A stretch of 64,000 nucleotides of DNA, taken from positions 1,612,001 to 1,676,000 of the forward strand of contig JAJHOH010000001.1 of NCBI GenBank assembly GCA_021651055.1. Direction: 5' to 3'. A program made the position numbers and the translations under genes. Of this stretch, positions 26,058-35,181 are shown piece by piece (within the stretch, counting starts at the first letter, position 1; the number at the start of each line of letters is the position of its first letter). Under the pieces are notes generated by a model. The model was not told the origin of the DNA, did not search any database, and worked only from the letters and a program-made list of their open reading frames with translations. The stretch comes from Candidatus Manganitrophus morganii. GTDB taxonomy: Bacteria > Nitrospirota > Nitrospiria > SBBL01 > Manganitrophaceae.

Positions 26058-26621
26058 ATGCAAAAATCGAACCTCTTCCTAAAAATCATTTTAGGATGGC
26101 TCTTATTCCTTAACATAAGCCCAATCCACATGATGGTTGGAAGGGCCCAAGCCGCAGAAAAAAAGGATTTAACTCTGATAAATACGGGAGAAGGGCAGGA
26201 AGCAAACAGGAAAATTTTGGTAGAACTTTTCCTGGCGAAGGAGCGAAAGGCGGATATTGATAAAATTAAACAGGAGTTTGAGGCGCTCTCCATCACTCGA
26301 ATCCGGCCCCAATTTTTCCGATTGGGGAACCCGCCGCCGAACATTGCCATCGGGAAAAACATCCCGGCGCCGGTCGCCCGCGTCGCGATGCAATTGGCAA
26401 TCACCTACAACGGGGGGATCAAGTATCTCCTTCCGGAGTTCCGTTACTTCCCGGACCACATCGTCATCGGCTCATCCGCCTTTGACGAAAGCTCGCAGAT
26501 CCCGGTGGCCCAGGAGGATGTGGAGAAACTCTTGAATCCGGAACTCAGCACGGAGGAATTCCACATTCTCTACCGTCATCTGACGGGAGAAGACGTTGAA
26601 CTTCCGAAGTACACCGATTAA
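26058..26621 (+). CDS. Exported protein, paralogue of 43016-43579
   Basis: A 187-residue protein with a signal peptide at 1-32 (ending AQA). The body carries PPPNIAIGKNIPAPVARVAM, ITYNGGIKYLLPEFRYFPDH and LSTEEFHILYRHL, which align with PPMNIGIGRCVSAEEARLAI, HNGG and LTTEKFHDLYREL in the gene at 43016. I do not recognise the family. Its stop codon overlaps the stop of the converging cupredoxin-like gene. The two paralogues bracket the copper-oxidase region. Confidence 0.7.
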   Translation: MQKSNLFLKIILGWLLFLNISPIHMMVGRAQAAEKKDLTLINTGEGQEANRKILVELFLAKERKADIDKIKQEFEALSITRIRPQFFRLGNPPPNIAIGKNIPAPVARVAMQLAITYNGGIKYLLPEFRYFPDHIVIGSSAFDESSQIPVAQEDVEKLLNPELSTEEFHILYRHLTGEDVELPKYTD

Positions 26622-27502
26622 TACTGCTGAAGCTCGACCGCCGGCGGCACAAGATGATGCGGTTGAAGGGCCGTATCCATCCGGAACTGCGTCTGAAGAT
26701 CATGAAGCGGGATATCGATCTCCCCCGCGTCGAATGCAAAATTTAATTCCGATTTCCCGCTCGGGTCGATCTTGATCCGGCCCGCCCGGACCTTCACATG
26801 CGGGTGCCAGGCGATGACATCGTACTCTCCCGGCGGCAGATCGGGAATCGTAAAACGGCCGTCCTGCCCGGTCACTGCAAAGTAGGGATTTCCCACCGCC
26901 AGCCCCCACGACTGCATAAAATCGTGCACGCCGCACTGCGTGCGAAAAATGTAATGACCGTTGCGAAGCTTTACCGTTTTGGATGCTATCGTCTCGGGAG
27001 TAAGCGGTTTGTTAAACATCGCGAAGGTGTATTTGTCCTTGAGGGTGTAGCCCTGAACATCGTGCGCGATCGGATCGTTGTTCACCATCCGGAACGGATG
27101 GCCGTTGCGGACCGGGGTCACCCACGGGGCGATCCGGCAGTTTTCGATCGTGACTTCCGGAGTATAGTCGAAGGGCTTCCCCCGCTGCACCCCGACCACC
27201 GCGACCACTGCATGCTTGAGCCCTCCATCCGGGGCAACCTGGAATTCCTTGAGCAGCCGGTTTCCCTTTCCATCGGAAATCCTCCCGCAAAAATCGATGT
27301 TCGGCGAGAAAATCAGGTGAAAGATCCGGGCGGGAGGGGGCGTTCCATTCAAGACAACTTTTCCCTCCAGAACGCCGCTGTCGGTGATCGGCCCTTCCTC
27401 ATACCCCCATCCGGTCGACGAGCCGATCAAGACCCAGACAGCCAACAAACCGATGATCATTCCCATCCTCTTCACTCTTTGAAGAGACACCTTCAGTAAC
27501 AT
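26618..27502 (-). CDS. Exported cupredoxin-like protein with carboxypeptidase-regulatory fold
   Basis: A 294-residue protein with a signal peptide at about 1-33. Type-1-copper-like ligands can be seen: NNDPIAHDVQGY (His) and QCGVHDFMQSWG (C-x2-H-x2-M). The C-terminal part, GRFTIPDLPPGEYDVIAWHP, is the beta-sandwich repeat of carboxypeptidase regulatory-like domains. It has the overall layout of methylamine-utilisation-type cupredoxin proteins and is likely a periplasmic copper or electron carrier. It is a paralogue of the next gene and lies on the same strand downstream of the giant oxidase. GAGGG precedes the ATG. Confidence 0.75.
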   Translation of the reverse strand: MLLKVSLQRVKRMGMIIGLLAVWVLIGSSTGWGYEEGPITDSGVLEGKVVLNGTPPPARIFHLIFSPNIDFCGRISDGKGNRLLKEFQVAPDGGLKHAVVAVVGVQRGKPFDYTPEVTIENCRIAPWVTPVRNGHPFRMVNNDPIAHDVQGYTLKDKYTFAMFNKPLTPETIASKTVKLRNGHYIFRTQCGVHDFMQSWGLAVGNPYFAVTGQDGRFTIPDLPPGEYDVIAWHPHVKVRAGRIKIDPSGKSELNFAFDAGEIDIPLHDLQTQFRMDTALQPHHLVPPAVELQQY

Positions 27503-27536
27503 GATGAACCCTCACATATACGGTTAATCGATACCG

Positions 27537-28469
27537 TTAATCGATGATAATGCGATCGTCCTTCGGACCGAGCATATGATCGTGCGGCGTGGCCGGACTG
27601 ATTCGACGCTGGTGCTGGGTTTCGTAAAGCGCCCGCTCGACCGTCGTGGCGTCGAACTCAAAATTAATTTCGACTTTTCCATTTGCGGGAACGGTAATTT
27701 CTTTCTCGATAATATCGAAGTGGGGATGCCATGCGGTAATTTGATACGTTCCCGGCGGAAGTTGGTCGATGTTGAATAAACCGTCCTTCTTCGTCTTGGT
27801 GTAGTAGGGGTTATCGACGACGAAACCCCAACTCTGCATGAACTCGTGCATCCCGCAAATCATCTGAGAGATCCGCTTTCCAGGGGCGAAATGAAGAACC
27901 CCGCCGCGCGGCTCCGTCGAAACCGGAAGGGGGGTGTTGAGAATAATATTTCCCTTCTCGTTTTGAAAAACCTGGATGTTGTGAATGATCGGATCTTTAT
28001 TGATCATCGAGATCGGTTTGTGGTTCACCAGAACGGTCACGTTCGGATGCTCGTGATGGAGTTGTCCTTCCTTCACCGAGTATTGCTCCTCGTCGGGAAC
28101 CTCGGCCGGATGAAACATGCAATCGACCGCGACGAAATCGGCCTGGATCTTCTGAAAAGGTTTCCCCTTCTTTACCTCTTTCACTGCCACCACGGCGTCT
28201 CCCAGGGCGCCCGCTTTTCCGACGATGAACTCCTTGAGCCGGACATTCCCCTCACCGTCCGAAATTTTTTTACAGAAGGGTCCGAACGGATAAAGGACCA
28301 AGGGGAAAATACGCGGATCCGGAACGGGGCCTTTCAATACAATCTTCCCGGTAACGCTTCCCCCGTTCTTCACCTCGATCTCTTCATATCCGAACGCATT
28401 GGAATGATCGAAGAAAGAGATCATTCCAATGAGGATCAATCCAACGCGAAAAACCATTGACATCTTCAC
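27537..28469 (-). CDS. Exported cupredoxin-like protein, paralogue
   Basis: A 310-residue protein starting at GTG 28469, seven bases after AGGAG. A signal peptide (FRVGLILIGMISFF ending NAFG) is followed by the same domain order as its neighbour: GGSVTGKIVLKGPVPDPRIF, NKDPIIHNIQVF (His ligand), MICGMHEFMQSWG (C-x2-H-x2-M), then GLFNIDQLPPGTYQITAWHP. The ligand set C, H, M plus upstream His fits a blue-copper site. It sits 35 bases upstream of its paralogue, so the two form an operon of probable electron carriers. Confidence 0.75.
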   Translation of the reverse strand: MKMSMVFRVGLILIGMISFFDHSNAFGYEEIEVKNGGSVTGKIVLKGPVPDPRIFPLVLYPFGPFCKKISDGEGNVRLKEFIVGKAGALGDAVVAVKEVKKGKPFQKIQADFVAVDCMFHPAEVPDEEQYSVKEGQLHHEHPNVTVLVNHKPISMINKDPIIHNIQVFQNEKGNIILNTPLPVSTEPRGGVLHFAPGKRISQMICGMHEFMQSWGFVVDNPYYTKTKKDGLFNIDQLPPGTYQITAWHPHFDIIEKEITVPANGKVEINFEFDATTVERALYETQHQRRISPATPHDHMLGPKDDRIIID

Positions 28470-28493
28470 AGTACCTCTCCTCATGAAAATAGC

Positions 28494-28533
28494 AAAATGG
28501 GGCAGGGGTAGTGAGACCCCCCTGCCCCATTTT
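28494..28533 (-). terminator. Strong terminator between giant oxidase 1 and the cupredoxin pair
   Basis: A 15-base stem AAAATGGGGCAGGGG (28494-28508) pairs with CCCCTGCCCCATTTT (28519-28533). It separates the oxidase transcript from the downstream pair. Confidence 0.75.
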
Positions 28534-28551
28534 GTAAAAACAATGCTTTGG

Positions 28552-31500
28552 TTACTGATGCAGCATCGACACCGGACCGGGGGCCTGGTCTTTCAATTCA
28601 GAGACCGTTTCCGGCGCCTCTTCTACCGGCGCCTCGGCGGTCTTTCCGCCCGGCCCCGCAGCGCCGTTCAACGGAAGGATTCTCCGATCGCCCTTTGGAA
28701 GCGCTCTCAGATAGCCCCACTGTCCGGCCGCCGCATACGGCATCCGATGGTTCTGCCAGACATAGTCGCCGGGAAGAGCGAACGGACCGCCCGCCCCTTC
28801 CTTCAAAAATACGTCGAGGTACTCGGCGCCGCCGAATTGGAGACTGCTGAGCATATCGGCCCCCTCCATGTTCGGCTTGAAGGGCCATTCATGTCCTTCA
28901 ATGCTGAAGATTTGGTTCTGCTCGCTGAAGGCTCCGAAGACATGGATCCGAACCGGATCGCCTGAATGTGCCATGATCGTCGGTGTTTCCGGAGCGGTCT
29001 CGCCGGCCAAGCAGGGGGTGAACATATTACCCGGCTCACACCCGTTTTCCTCCCGATACATCCACGGCTCGGCCCGGTAGTTCACGCCGGTCAATCCGCC
29101 GATCTGCTGGATATAGGGCATGAACGACGTTCCGATGATGTTGTCCTCGTCCTGGAAGAAGAGGGCGACATCGCGGTAATCGGACCGGCCCATGCTATCC
29201 GGCAGTGAGCGATCGAGGATCACATCGGCCGCCCAAGCGTTTTTCATCGAGACATCGTCTCCGTTCATCGGGTCGCGGAACTTCGCCCCCTTCGGGCCGA
29301 CGATGATGGCCCCAAAGAGACCGTCCCGAACGTTGTTGATGAAATTCCCCCAATCCCACACCAGAGAAGCAAACTCGCCATATTGAGGATGCGCGTAGAA
29401 GGTGTAGGTCTTGCTCTTGCCGGGGGCGACGGTCTGATCGCCGGGGTTGTTGCCGACGTTGACCCCTTGAGAATCTTTAGGGTCGAACGAGAGCATGTCG
29501 GAGCTGAACGACGCCTTGCTCCCCTTCATTTCGTTCTTCAGATTCACCTTGATGCAGTCCCCTGAATTTACCCGCAGAACGAGCGGCATCGGCTGGAAAT
29601 CGCCATCGGCCACCTTACGCTTCTCCCCTTCGAGCATGAAGATCTTGCCCTTCGGGTTGGATACCAACAGCTTGCGGTCGAAGTCGACCTCGATAAAATC
29701 GCCGGCCTTGGTGTTGAACTTCAAGGCCCGATCGGCTGCGATGACGTTGAAGGTCTTCACCGGCGCATCCGACGGACAGAGTGTTTTCGCCGATTGCGGG
29801 ATCTCTCCCGTTCCGGGAAGCTTCTGAAGATCTTTCACCTCCTTGTCCAACACCCGGATGATCCCCCAGCTCCCTTCCGAGAGGTGAGAGGCCCGGCCGT
29901 TGTAGTGGAGATAATCCCCCGCCATTTGCTGAGGGCCGCCCGCCTTAAAGACCAGATCGTAACGCTCGGCGATCCCGACATGGTGCGCATTTCTAAAGTC
30001 GGAATGCTCCGCGAACCGCTCCGTCCGGAAGGCATGTCCCGCCACCTTCCAGGTATGCGTCTCGTTCATCAGCGTATGAAGGAGCCGAACCGCAATGGTG
30101 TCTCCCAAATACGCCCGCAGAAGCGGGGTGCTCGGATCTTGATGCGTCTTGCTCGAAAAGATCAAGGTGGGATCGGGATTCATTTTCAACCGCCGCGCCA
30201 CCGACTCCGACCGGAAGTTGAATCCCCCTCCGGTAGTGTGGGTTCCCCCATTCAGCATCGGCACCGCGACCAGATCCAAATCATACGGCATCTGGAAGGA
30301 GAGGGTCTGCCCCGCATCGATCGCGACCTGAATGGTCTGACCGGGAGGGTTCCCTTCCACAACCACCTGGGCGGTGTAGGGGACGGTGTCGTGAGGCATC
30401 ACAACCAGTTCTCTAAAGCTGCCGTTGATGCCGTAGCCGATCGGCTCGGTGGAACGGATGTCGGCCACCGGACCGCTTCGGATCTCTTTTCCGGTCACCG
30501 GATCGTGATAGGTTGACCCCGGCGGCTCGACGATCATGGCGCCAACCCCGCCGTGCGGCCAGGTGGTAGCGCCGAAGGCATGGTCATGCCAGAAGACCGT
30601 CCCGCTGTCGGCATCGACCCAGTAACGGTACCGCACCCACTCGACCGAGGCAATCTCCCCTTTTTTGTGCGCATTCGCCAACGGCTCGGTAAAGGTAACG
30701 GTGTCGCCTTCGATCGATTTAATCCAGCGAACTTCCGAAGAGTTGACCTCATCCATCCCGATCATCAGATCGGTCCCCACATGAAAGGGAGTCGCCCCTT
30801 CTCCCATCTTGATTTTGATGGAGTTGGCGCCTGCCTTCACATCTTCCGTAATCACCGCATTCATCGGAGCAGGAAGACCTTTTTGCTTCTTCTTCCCCAT
30901 TTGCGTAAAGGGGCGGACAGACTGATCATACGAGAACCCGGTGATCACGCCGTCCGATGCCTGATTGTCGAACTGGATGAAGTGGATGTGGATATTGATC
31001 TTCGACATCTGGAAGTTGGTGGTGTCGTTATCCTCCCACTCGCTCTTCAAGATGACATCGACGCAGTCGTAAACACTGGCCCGATAGACCAATGGGATCG
31101 TCTTATCACTCGCCGGATTCGCCCGGATCTCCTTTTCATCCTCATGGAGAACATAAAGGAGCCCCTTCGGATCGACGACCGGCTTTTGCTTGCCGAGCCC
31201 TTTGGTCAACTGAATCGGGGTTTCGATGAAATGGATCGTGTACTGTTTGCGGCCCGCATTCTCGGGGCAGAGGCTCCATCGGCCCTGCTCACCCGGCTTG
31301 GCCGGCTGTGTCGTCTCCATTCCGGCCACATTTTTTCCGCCCGGATCAGAGGGGAGTGAACCATTCTCTTTCTCCATGTGGATCGGCTCCAACCAAGGGG
31401 CCGGTCCATGATGGCGGGCAAACGGCACCCGCTTTCCGAAGTGCGGCTTGAAATGCGGCCAGGCGAGTTTTCCGGTCGCCGCGTCAAAGAGAATCGGCGG

Positions 31501-33489
31501 ACGCTTGCCGGGCATCGGAGATTTATATTTGGGCCAATCGAACTTGCCGGTTACTTCCGGCTCGCCCATCGCCTTGTTTCCTTCCCAAACCCAATCCCAG
31601 ACGGTGGCATCATAAGCCATAATCTGCCCCTTCTCGTCTGCGGTATGCCCCGGCTGACCGGCGGGCGGGAGCATCATTTTGACCCAGTCCTTGATCGAGA
31701 TCTCGGGAATCGGCTTGCTCCAATCCGATTTATTGGAAGTCACATTCCATTTCTTGTCGTACCAGTCCATCGTCTTTCCGACAAGCTTGTCGGAAGTCAC
31801 CGCTGCCTTGATCCGGCCTTTCCGATCTGGAAGCTCTTGCAGCGGCGGCATGACATCGGTGCTTGCCATCGGATAGTTACCCGACTGCAGCGTGTTGTAG
31901 ACTCTCCAATACCCCCACATCCCGGCCACATAGTGGTGCGCCACATGGCAGTGGAAGAGGAAATCTCCCGCCAACTGCTGGCAGAGGCCGGAGCCGCACT
32001 CGGTCTGCAGATCGAGCACTTCAGAGGGGCCGATCACCTGAACGTCGACGCGATCGGAGGTGGTACGGATCTCGGGGAATTTCACCGGACCGTTCTCGGC
32101 CGCCGTCAAAAGGAATTCACCCTTGCCGTCGGCTTTCGGCTGACGCAGCCAGCGGATCGTTCCGCCGTGCGGATGATGCGAGTGGAACACTTCGCCGCCG
32201 CCGTGGACCAGGCGAAATTTGGCCGGATCTCCGAGATAGGACCGGGGAATGGTCGTCGGAGCATCGGCAAAGGTGTAGGAGCTGTACCCAAGCGATTCGT
32301 CTTCAAAGTGGAAATACTTTTCTTGAAGCGCCAGGTTGTTGACGCCGAACGGCTCGCTGCGATAGTTCATCGCGCGGGCGGAAGGACGATAGGCGTCGGT
32401 GTTCGGATCGCGCTGCGGAATCATCTCTCCCTGCCGGTTCAACGGTCGGAACGATTCGTCTCCGATTTCGTGGTAAATCAGAATGAATTCACGGAAATCC
32501 TTCGAGGTCGGCCGCATCCTCTTGTCGCTGACGATCATCATCTGCCAGCCGCTCTTGCTCTCTTTCCCGGTGATCGGATCGAGGTATTTCGACCCCATCG
32601 GCTCGACGACGAACGTTCCGATCATGCCGAGGCTCGCCTGCTCCCGGCCGACATGGCTGTGGAAAGTATGCGCCCCCTCCTGTTCGTTGGGACGGATATA
32701 CCACTCGAACGTCTGGCTCTCGCCCGGCTTCACTGTCGATTCGGGGTTGGCGATGGTGGCCGCTTTTCCGCTCGTCTTCACGATCGTGCTGGAGCCGTGG
32801 ATGTGCATGCTGACATCTTCGCCGTCCAGCTTGTTCCGCAGCGTAAAGACGATACAATCACCCTGGTTTCCGCGGATATTCAGCGGCTGAATCATATCGG
32901 TCTGAAGACCGGTCGTCACGGCACCCGGATCATAACCTTCTTTCTCACGGGCCTCCGCGTTCTTCTTTTCTTCTTCACGGACCTTCGCTTCATTCTCCGA
33001 GAGGACGTACATGTATCCGGGGTGAAAGTCGAGCCACTGATTCAGCGTGATCTCGACGTTGATCGCGGAGATGTCATACTCTTTTACCGGCGCGTTCTTC
33101 GGACAACGACCGCCCGAGGTGACGCTTTCCGCCACCCCTGTCGGGCCGAGGAAGAAGCTCTGGTCCATCTGCTGCATCATCGCCATGCCGCTGAAAGGAC
33201 CGCTCTCCCCGCCGTGATTGGAATGTCCTCCCGTTCCCTTGGAGATCTCATCCATCAATTTGTTCATTGCCGCGTCGACGCGATCTGCATGGCCGGCGCG
33301 CCCTTCGGCCTGATCTTCCCGAACGAGCTGGGCCTTGAATTTCTCTTCCCAATTGGTCGATGCCGCCGCTGAATCGGGAGCATGGGAATGGTCATGGTCC
33401 GCCCCGCCGGCTAAGACCCCCTCCCTTCCCGACAGAACCAATAAGAGAGCGAAGAATATTGTGAAGACGTTCCGCCTTGCAGTATTCAT
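28552..33489 (-). CDS. Giant secreted multicopper oxidase 1 (MofA-like)
   Basis: A 1,645-residue exported protein with a signal peptide (FTIFFALLLVLSG) and a His-rich linker (HDHSHAPD). Three internal units of roughly 500 residues begin alike: CPKNAPVKEYDISAIN, CPENAGRKQYTIHFIE and CPSDAPVKTFNVIAAD. Unit 1 holds a complete copper set: HIHGSS, HSHVG, HSHHPHGG and the type-1 motif HCHVAHHYVAGM near residue 513. Unit 2 keeps HIHFIQF and FWHDHAFG (near 965) but has lost the Cys motif; unit 3 has lost the HxH pairs. This three-by-two cupredoxin plan is ceruloplasmin-like and matches the size of the Leptothrix manganese oxidase MofA. The substrate (Mn, Fe or Cu) is inferred only. AAGGAG decides the start at 33489. 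Confidence 0.85.
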   Translation of the reverse strand: MNTARRNVFTIFFALLLVLSGREGVLAGGADHDHSHAPDSAAASTNWEEKFKAQLVREDQAEGRAGHADRVDAAMNKLMDEISKGTGGHSNHGGESGPFSGMAMMQQMDQSFFLGPTGVAESVTSGGRCPKNAPVKEYDISAINVEITLNQWLDFHPGYMYVLSENEAKVREEEKKNAEAREKEGYDPGAVTTGLQTDMIQPLNIRGNQGDCIVFTLRNKLDGEDVSMHIHGSSTIVKTSGKAATIANPESTVKPGESQTFEWYIRPNEQEGAHTFHSHVGREQASLGMIGTFVVEPMGSKYLDPITGKESKSGWQMMIVSDKRMRPTSKDFREFILIYHEIGDESFRPLNRQGEMIPQRDPNTDAYRPSARAMNYRSEPFGVNNLALQEKYFHFEDESLGYSSYTFADAPTTIPRSYLGDPAKFRLVHGGGEVFHSHHPHGGTIRWLRQPKADGKGEFLLTAAENGPVKFPEIRTTSDRVDVQVIGPSEVLDLQTECGSGLCQQLAGDFLFHCHVAHHYVAGMWGYWRVYNTLQSGNYPMASTDVMPPLQELPDRKGRIKAAVTSDKLVGKTMDWYDKKWNVTSNKSDWSKPIPEISIKDWVKMMLPPAGQPGHTADEKGQIMAYDATVWDWVWEGNKAMGEPEVTGKFDWPKYKSPMPGKRPPILFDAATGKLAWPHFKPHFGKRVPFARHHGPAPWLEPIHMEKENGSLPSDPGGKNVAGMETTQPAKPGEQGRWSLCPENAGRKQYTIHFIETPIQLTKGLGKQKPVVDPKGLLYVLHEDEKEIRANPASDKTIPLVYRASVYDCVDVILKSEWEDNDTTNFQMSKINIHIHFIQFDNQASDGVITGFSYDQSVRPFTQMGKKKQKGLPAPMNAVITEDVKAGANSIKIKMGEGATPFHVGTDLMIGMDEVNSSEVRWIKSIEGDTVTFTEPLANAHKKGEIASVEWVRYRYWVDADSGTVFWHDHAFGATTWPHGGVGAMIVEPPGSTYHDPVTGKEIRSGPVADIRSTEPIGYGINGSFRELVVMPHDTVPYTAQVVVEGNPPGQTIQVAIDAGQTLSFQMPYDLDLVAVPMLNGGTHTTGGGFNFRSESVARRLKMNPDPTLIFSSKTHQDPSTPLLRAYLGDTIAVRLLHTLMNETHTWKVAGHAFRTERFAEHSDFRNAHHVGIAERYDLVFKAGGPQQMAGDYLHYNGRASHLSEGSWGIIRVLDKEVKDLQKLPGTGEIPQSAKTLCPSDAPVKTFNVIAADRALKFNTKAGDFIEVDFDRKLLVSNPKGKIFMLEGEKRKVADGDFQPMPLVLRVNSGDCIKVNLKNEMKGSKASFSSDMLSFDPKDSQGVNVGNNPGDQTVAPGKSKTYTFYAHPQYGEFASLVWDWGNFINNVRDGLFGAIIVGPKGAKFRDPMNGDDVSMKNAWAADVILDRSLPDSMGRSDYRDVALFFQDEDNIIGTSFMPYIQQIGGLTGVNYRAEPWMYREENGCEPGNMFTPCLAGETAPETPTIMAHSGDPVRIHVFGAFSEQNQIFSIEGHEWPFKPNMEGADMLSSLQFGGAEYLDVFLKEGAGGPFALPGDYVWQNHRMPYAAAGQWGYLRALPKGDRRILPLNGAAGPGGKTAEAPVEEAPETVSELKDQAPGPVSMLHQ

Positions 33490-33896
33490 GGTGTCTCTCC
33501 TTCTACCTTTGTTATTTGCGTAAACCGGACTTGTTGAAAGAAATGGATCGTCCTGAAAAGATTTTGTCTTTCGATGCGTGGCAATCATCTTAGATGTTGG
33601 ATGTCGGTGGCTGGTAGTAACAATAATCGGCCAAAATGTGTCGTGAATCTAGCATGCACGTTATGACGTGTCAAGTATTTTTTACATATGTTTAGTTTTT
33701 TTACACTTAAATATCAGATGAACGGTAGATCTTCTTGGGAGATGCCAATCAAAGGAATAAACTGATTCGGATGAGACGAAGACAAACCGAAACAATGGAT
33801 CGTTGTTCTTTAAGGATGGATTAGGAGCGGAGTTGGAAGGCTCTTCGAGACGACCGCCGCACAAGGAGCCCCATGGCGCAGCGGAAGGGGCCCACT
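33490..33896. promoter_or_regulatory. AT-rich upstream region of oxidase 1 with operator-like repeat
   Basis: A gene-free gap of about 400 bases. At 33669-33686 TGTCAAGTATTTTTTACA resembles the operators at 40331 and 41825 (shared TGTCAAG, ATTTT and ACA). No -24/-12 promoter is evident. Confidence 0.4.
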
Positions 33897-35072
33897 TTAA
33901 AAATGATGCGGCGGCGGCTCTACGCTCAGGGCGTAGAGATCCCCCTCGTGGGAACCGACATAAATCGTGCCGTCTTTTGCAATGGCAGGAATCGAAGAGG
34001 CGGCATGTCCGGGCCGAAACTGCCAGACCCGTTTTCCTTCCGGGCTGAATCCATAGAGGAATCCGTCGTTCGATCCGATGAAAATTGTTTCGTCAGGACC
34101 GATTCTGGGGGTGGAATTGATAATGCTTTTAACCTGAACCTGCCATTTCAGCGTTCCGTTCGGTTCGAGCGCATAGAGGGGGCCATCGGATGATCCGACG
34201 TAAATGACGCCGTCCGGGCCGACCGTAGGGGCCGCCGAAATCGGCTGCGCCGTCCGATATCGCCATAACGTTTTGCCGTCTTTAGAAATGTGATAAAGAA
34301 AACCGTCCGCGGATCCGGCATAGATCGTCCCGTCCAGTCCGAGGGTCGGCGAGGCGATGCGGCTCTCCGCGTTGAAGCGCCACTTTAGTTCCCCATTCGA
34401 CTGAAAGGCGTAGAGAAATCCCTCCTCCGAACCAAGATAAATGACGCCGTCATTCCCAACCACCGGATCGGATTGAACGGAGCCGCCAATCTCATACCTC
34501 CACTTTAATTGTCCGCGGGAATCAACCGCATAAAAATAACCGTCTTCCGATCCGAAGTAGACCGTTCCGTCTCCCCCCAGGGTCGGAGAGGATTGAACCT
34601 CCCTTCCCGCTTTGTAACGCCATTTCAATTCGCCTTTGGAGGTCACCGCGTAGAGATGGTAATCGGTTGATCCGACATAAATAGTCCCATCCGCGGCGAT
34701 GACGGGAGTCGATCTCATAAAATGGACATGTTTCAGCGGGCCGATCTTTTGCTTCCAGCGCAATTTTCCGCTGGCATCGATCGCGTGGAGATAGGTATCC
34801 GTCGAGCTGACGTAAATCGAATCATCCGATCCGATCGTCGGGCGGGAGTAGATCGTGTTTCCGGTCGTGTAGATCCATTTTACCGGACCGGCGCTTTTGG
34901 CGGCATAGCCGAGGCCGATATTGCCGGGAAGCGGGAAAAAAAGAGGAGATAACATTCCGAGAACCAAGCTGACGAAGAGGAGTGTCGCGAAGATCGACCT
35001 GCGTTTTCCCCATTGGGAACGACGCCAACGCTTTTCTCCGCTTATTTGAAAAAGGCGTTCTCCGCTCACCAT
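33897..35072 (-). CDS. PQQ-like beta-propeller repeat protein
   Basis: A 391-residue protein with one N-terminal membrane helix (SIFATLLFVSLVLGML), then about eight blades of the PQQ/YVTN-like form: DGTIYVGSxDxxLYAxxxxGxLKWxY, repeated every 40 residues or so. It lacks a catalytic dehydrogenase signature, so it is probably a structural or binding propeller facing the periplasm. GGAGAGAATTC precedes the ATG. It lies between the two giant oxidases on the same strand, separated from oxidase 2 by a terminator. A role in assembling or docking the oxidases is inferred. Confidence 0.8.
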   Translation of the reverse strand: MVSGERLFQISGEKRWRRSQWGKRRSIFATLLFVSLVLGMLSPLFFPLPGNIGLGYAAKSAGPVKWIYTTGNTIYSRPTIGSDDSIYVSSTDTYLHAIDASGKLRWKQKIGPLKHVHFMRSTPVIAADGTIYVGSTDYHLYAVTSKGELKWRYKAGREVQSSPTLGGDGTVYFGSEDGYFYAVDSRGQLKWRYEIGGSVQSDPVVGNDGVIYLGSEEGFLYAFQSNGELKWRFNAESRIASPTLGLDGTIYAGSADGFLYHISKDGKTLWRYRTAQPISAAPTVGPDGVIYVGSSDGPLYALEPNGTLKWQVQVKSIINSTPRIGPDETIFIGSNDGFLYGFSPEGKRVWQFRPGHAASSIPAIAKDGTIYVGSHEGDLYALSVEPPPHHF

Positions 35073-35124
35073 GAATTCTCTCCAACGATATTGATAAAGG
35101 TCAAGAAACGCTCCGGTGCAAAAA

Positions 35125-35156
35125 CAAGTAGAGGGACTTTCGAGTCCCTCTACTTG
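35125..35156 (-). terminator. Hairpin terminator after giant oxidase 2
   Basis: A 14-base stem, AAGTAGAGGGACT with its complement, closed by a four-base loop. On the minus strand it is followed by TTTTTG. It falls 26 bases past the stop of oxidase 2 and resembles the GTAG-type palindromes elsewhere in the window. Confidence 0.75.
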
Positions 35157-35181
35157 TCTTGCATTTTATTTCAGAGAATGC

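Noticed and set aside
31378-33372. Long open frame of 664 codons on the plus strand
   Set aside because: It is antisense to giant oxidase 1; its composition is Arg/His/Gly-rich with no domain, whereas the minus strand shows clear copper motifs.
35137-35151. TTTCGAGTCCCTCTAC resembling a tRNA T-arm
   Set aside because: It is the loop and arm of a perfect terminator hairpin; no acceptor, D or anticodon arms are present.
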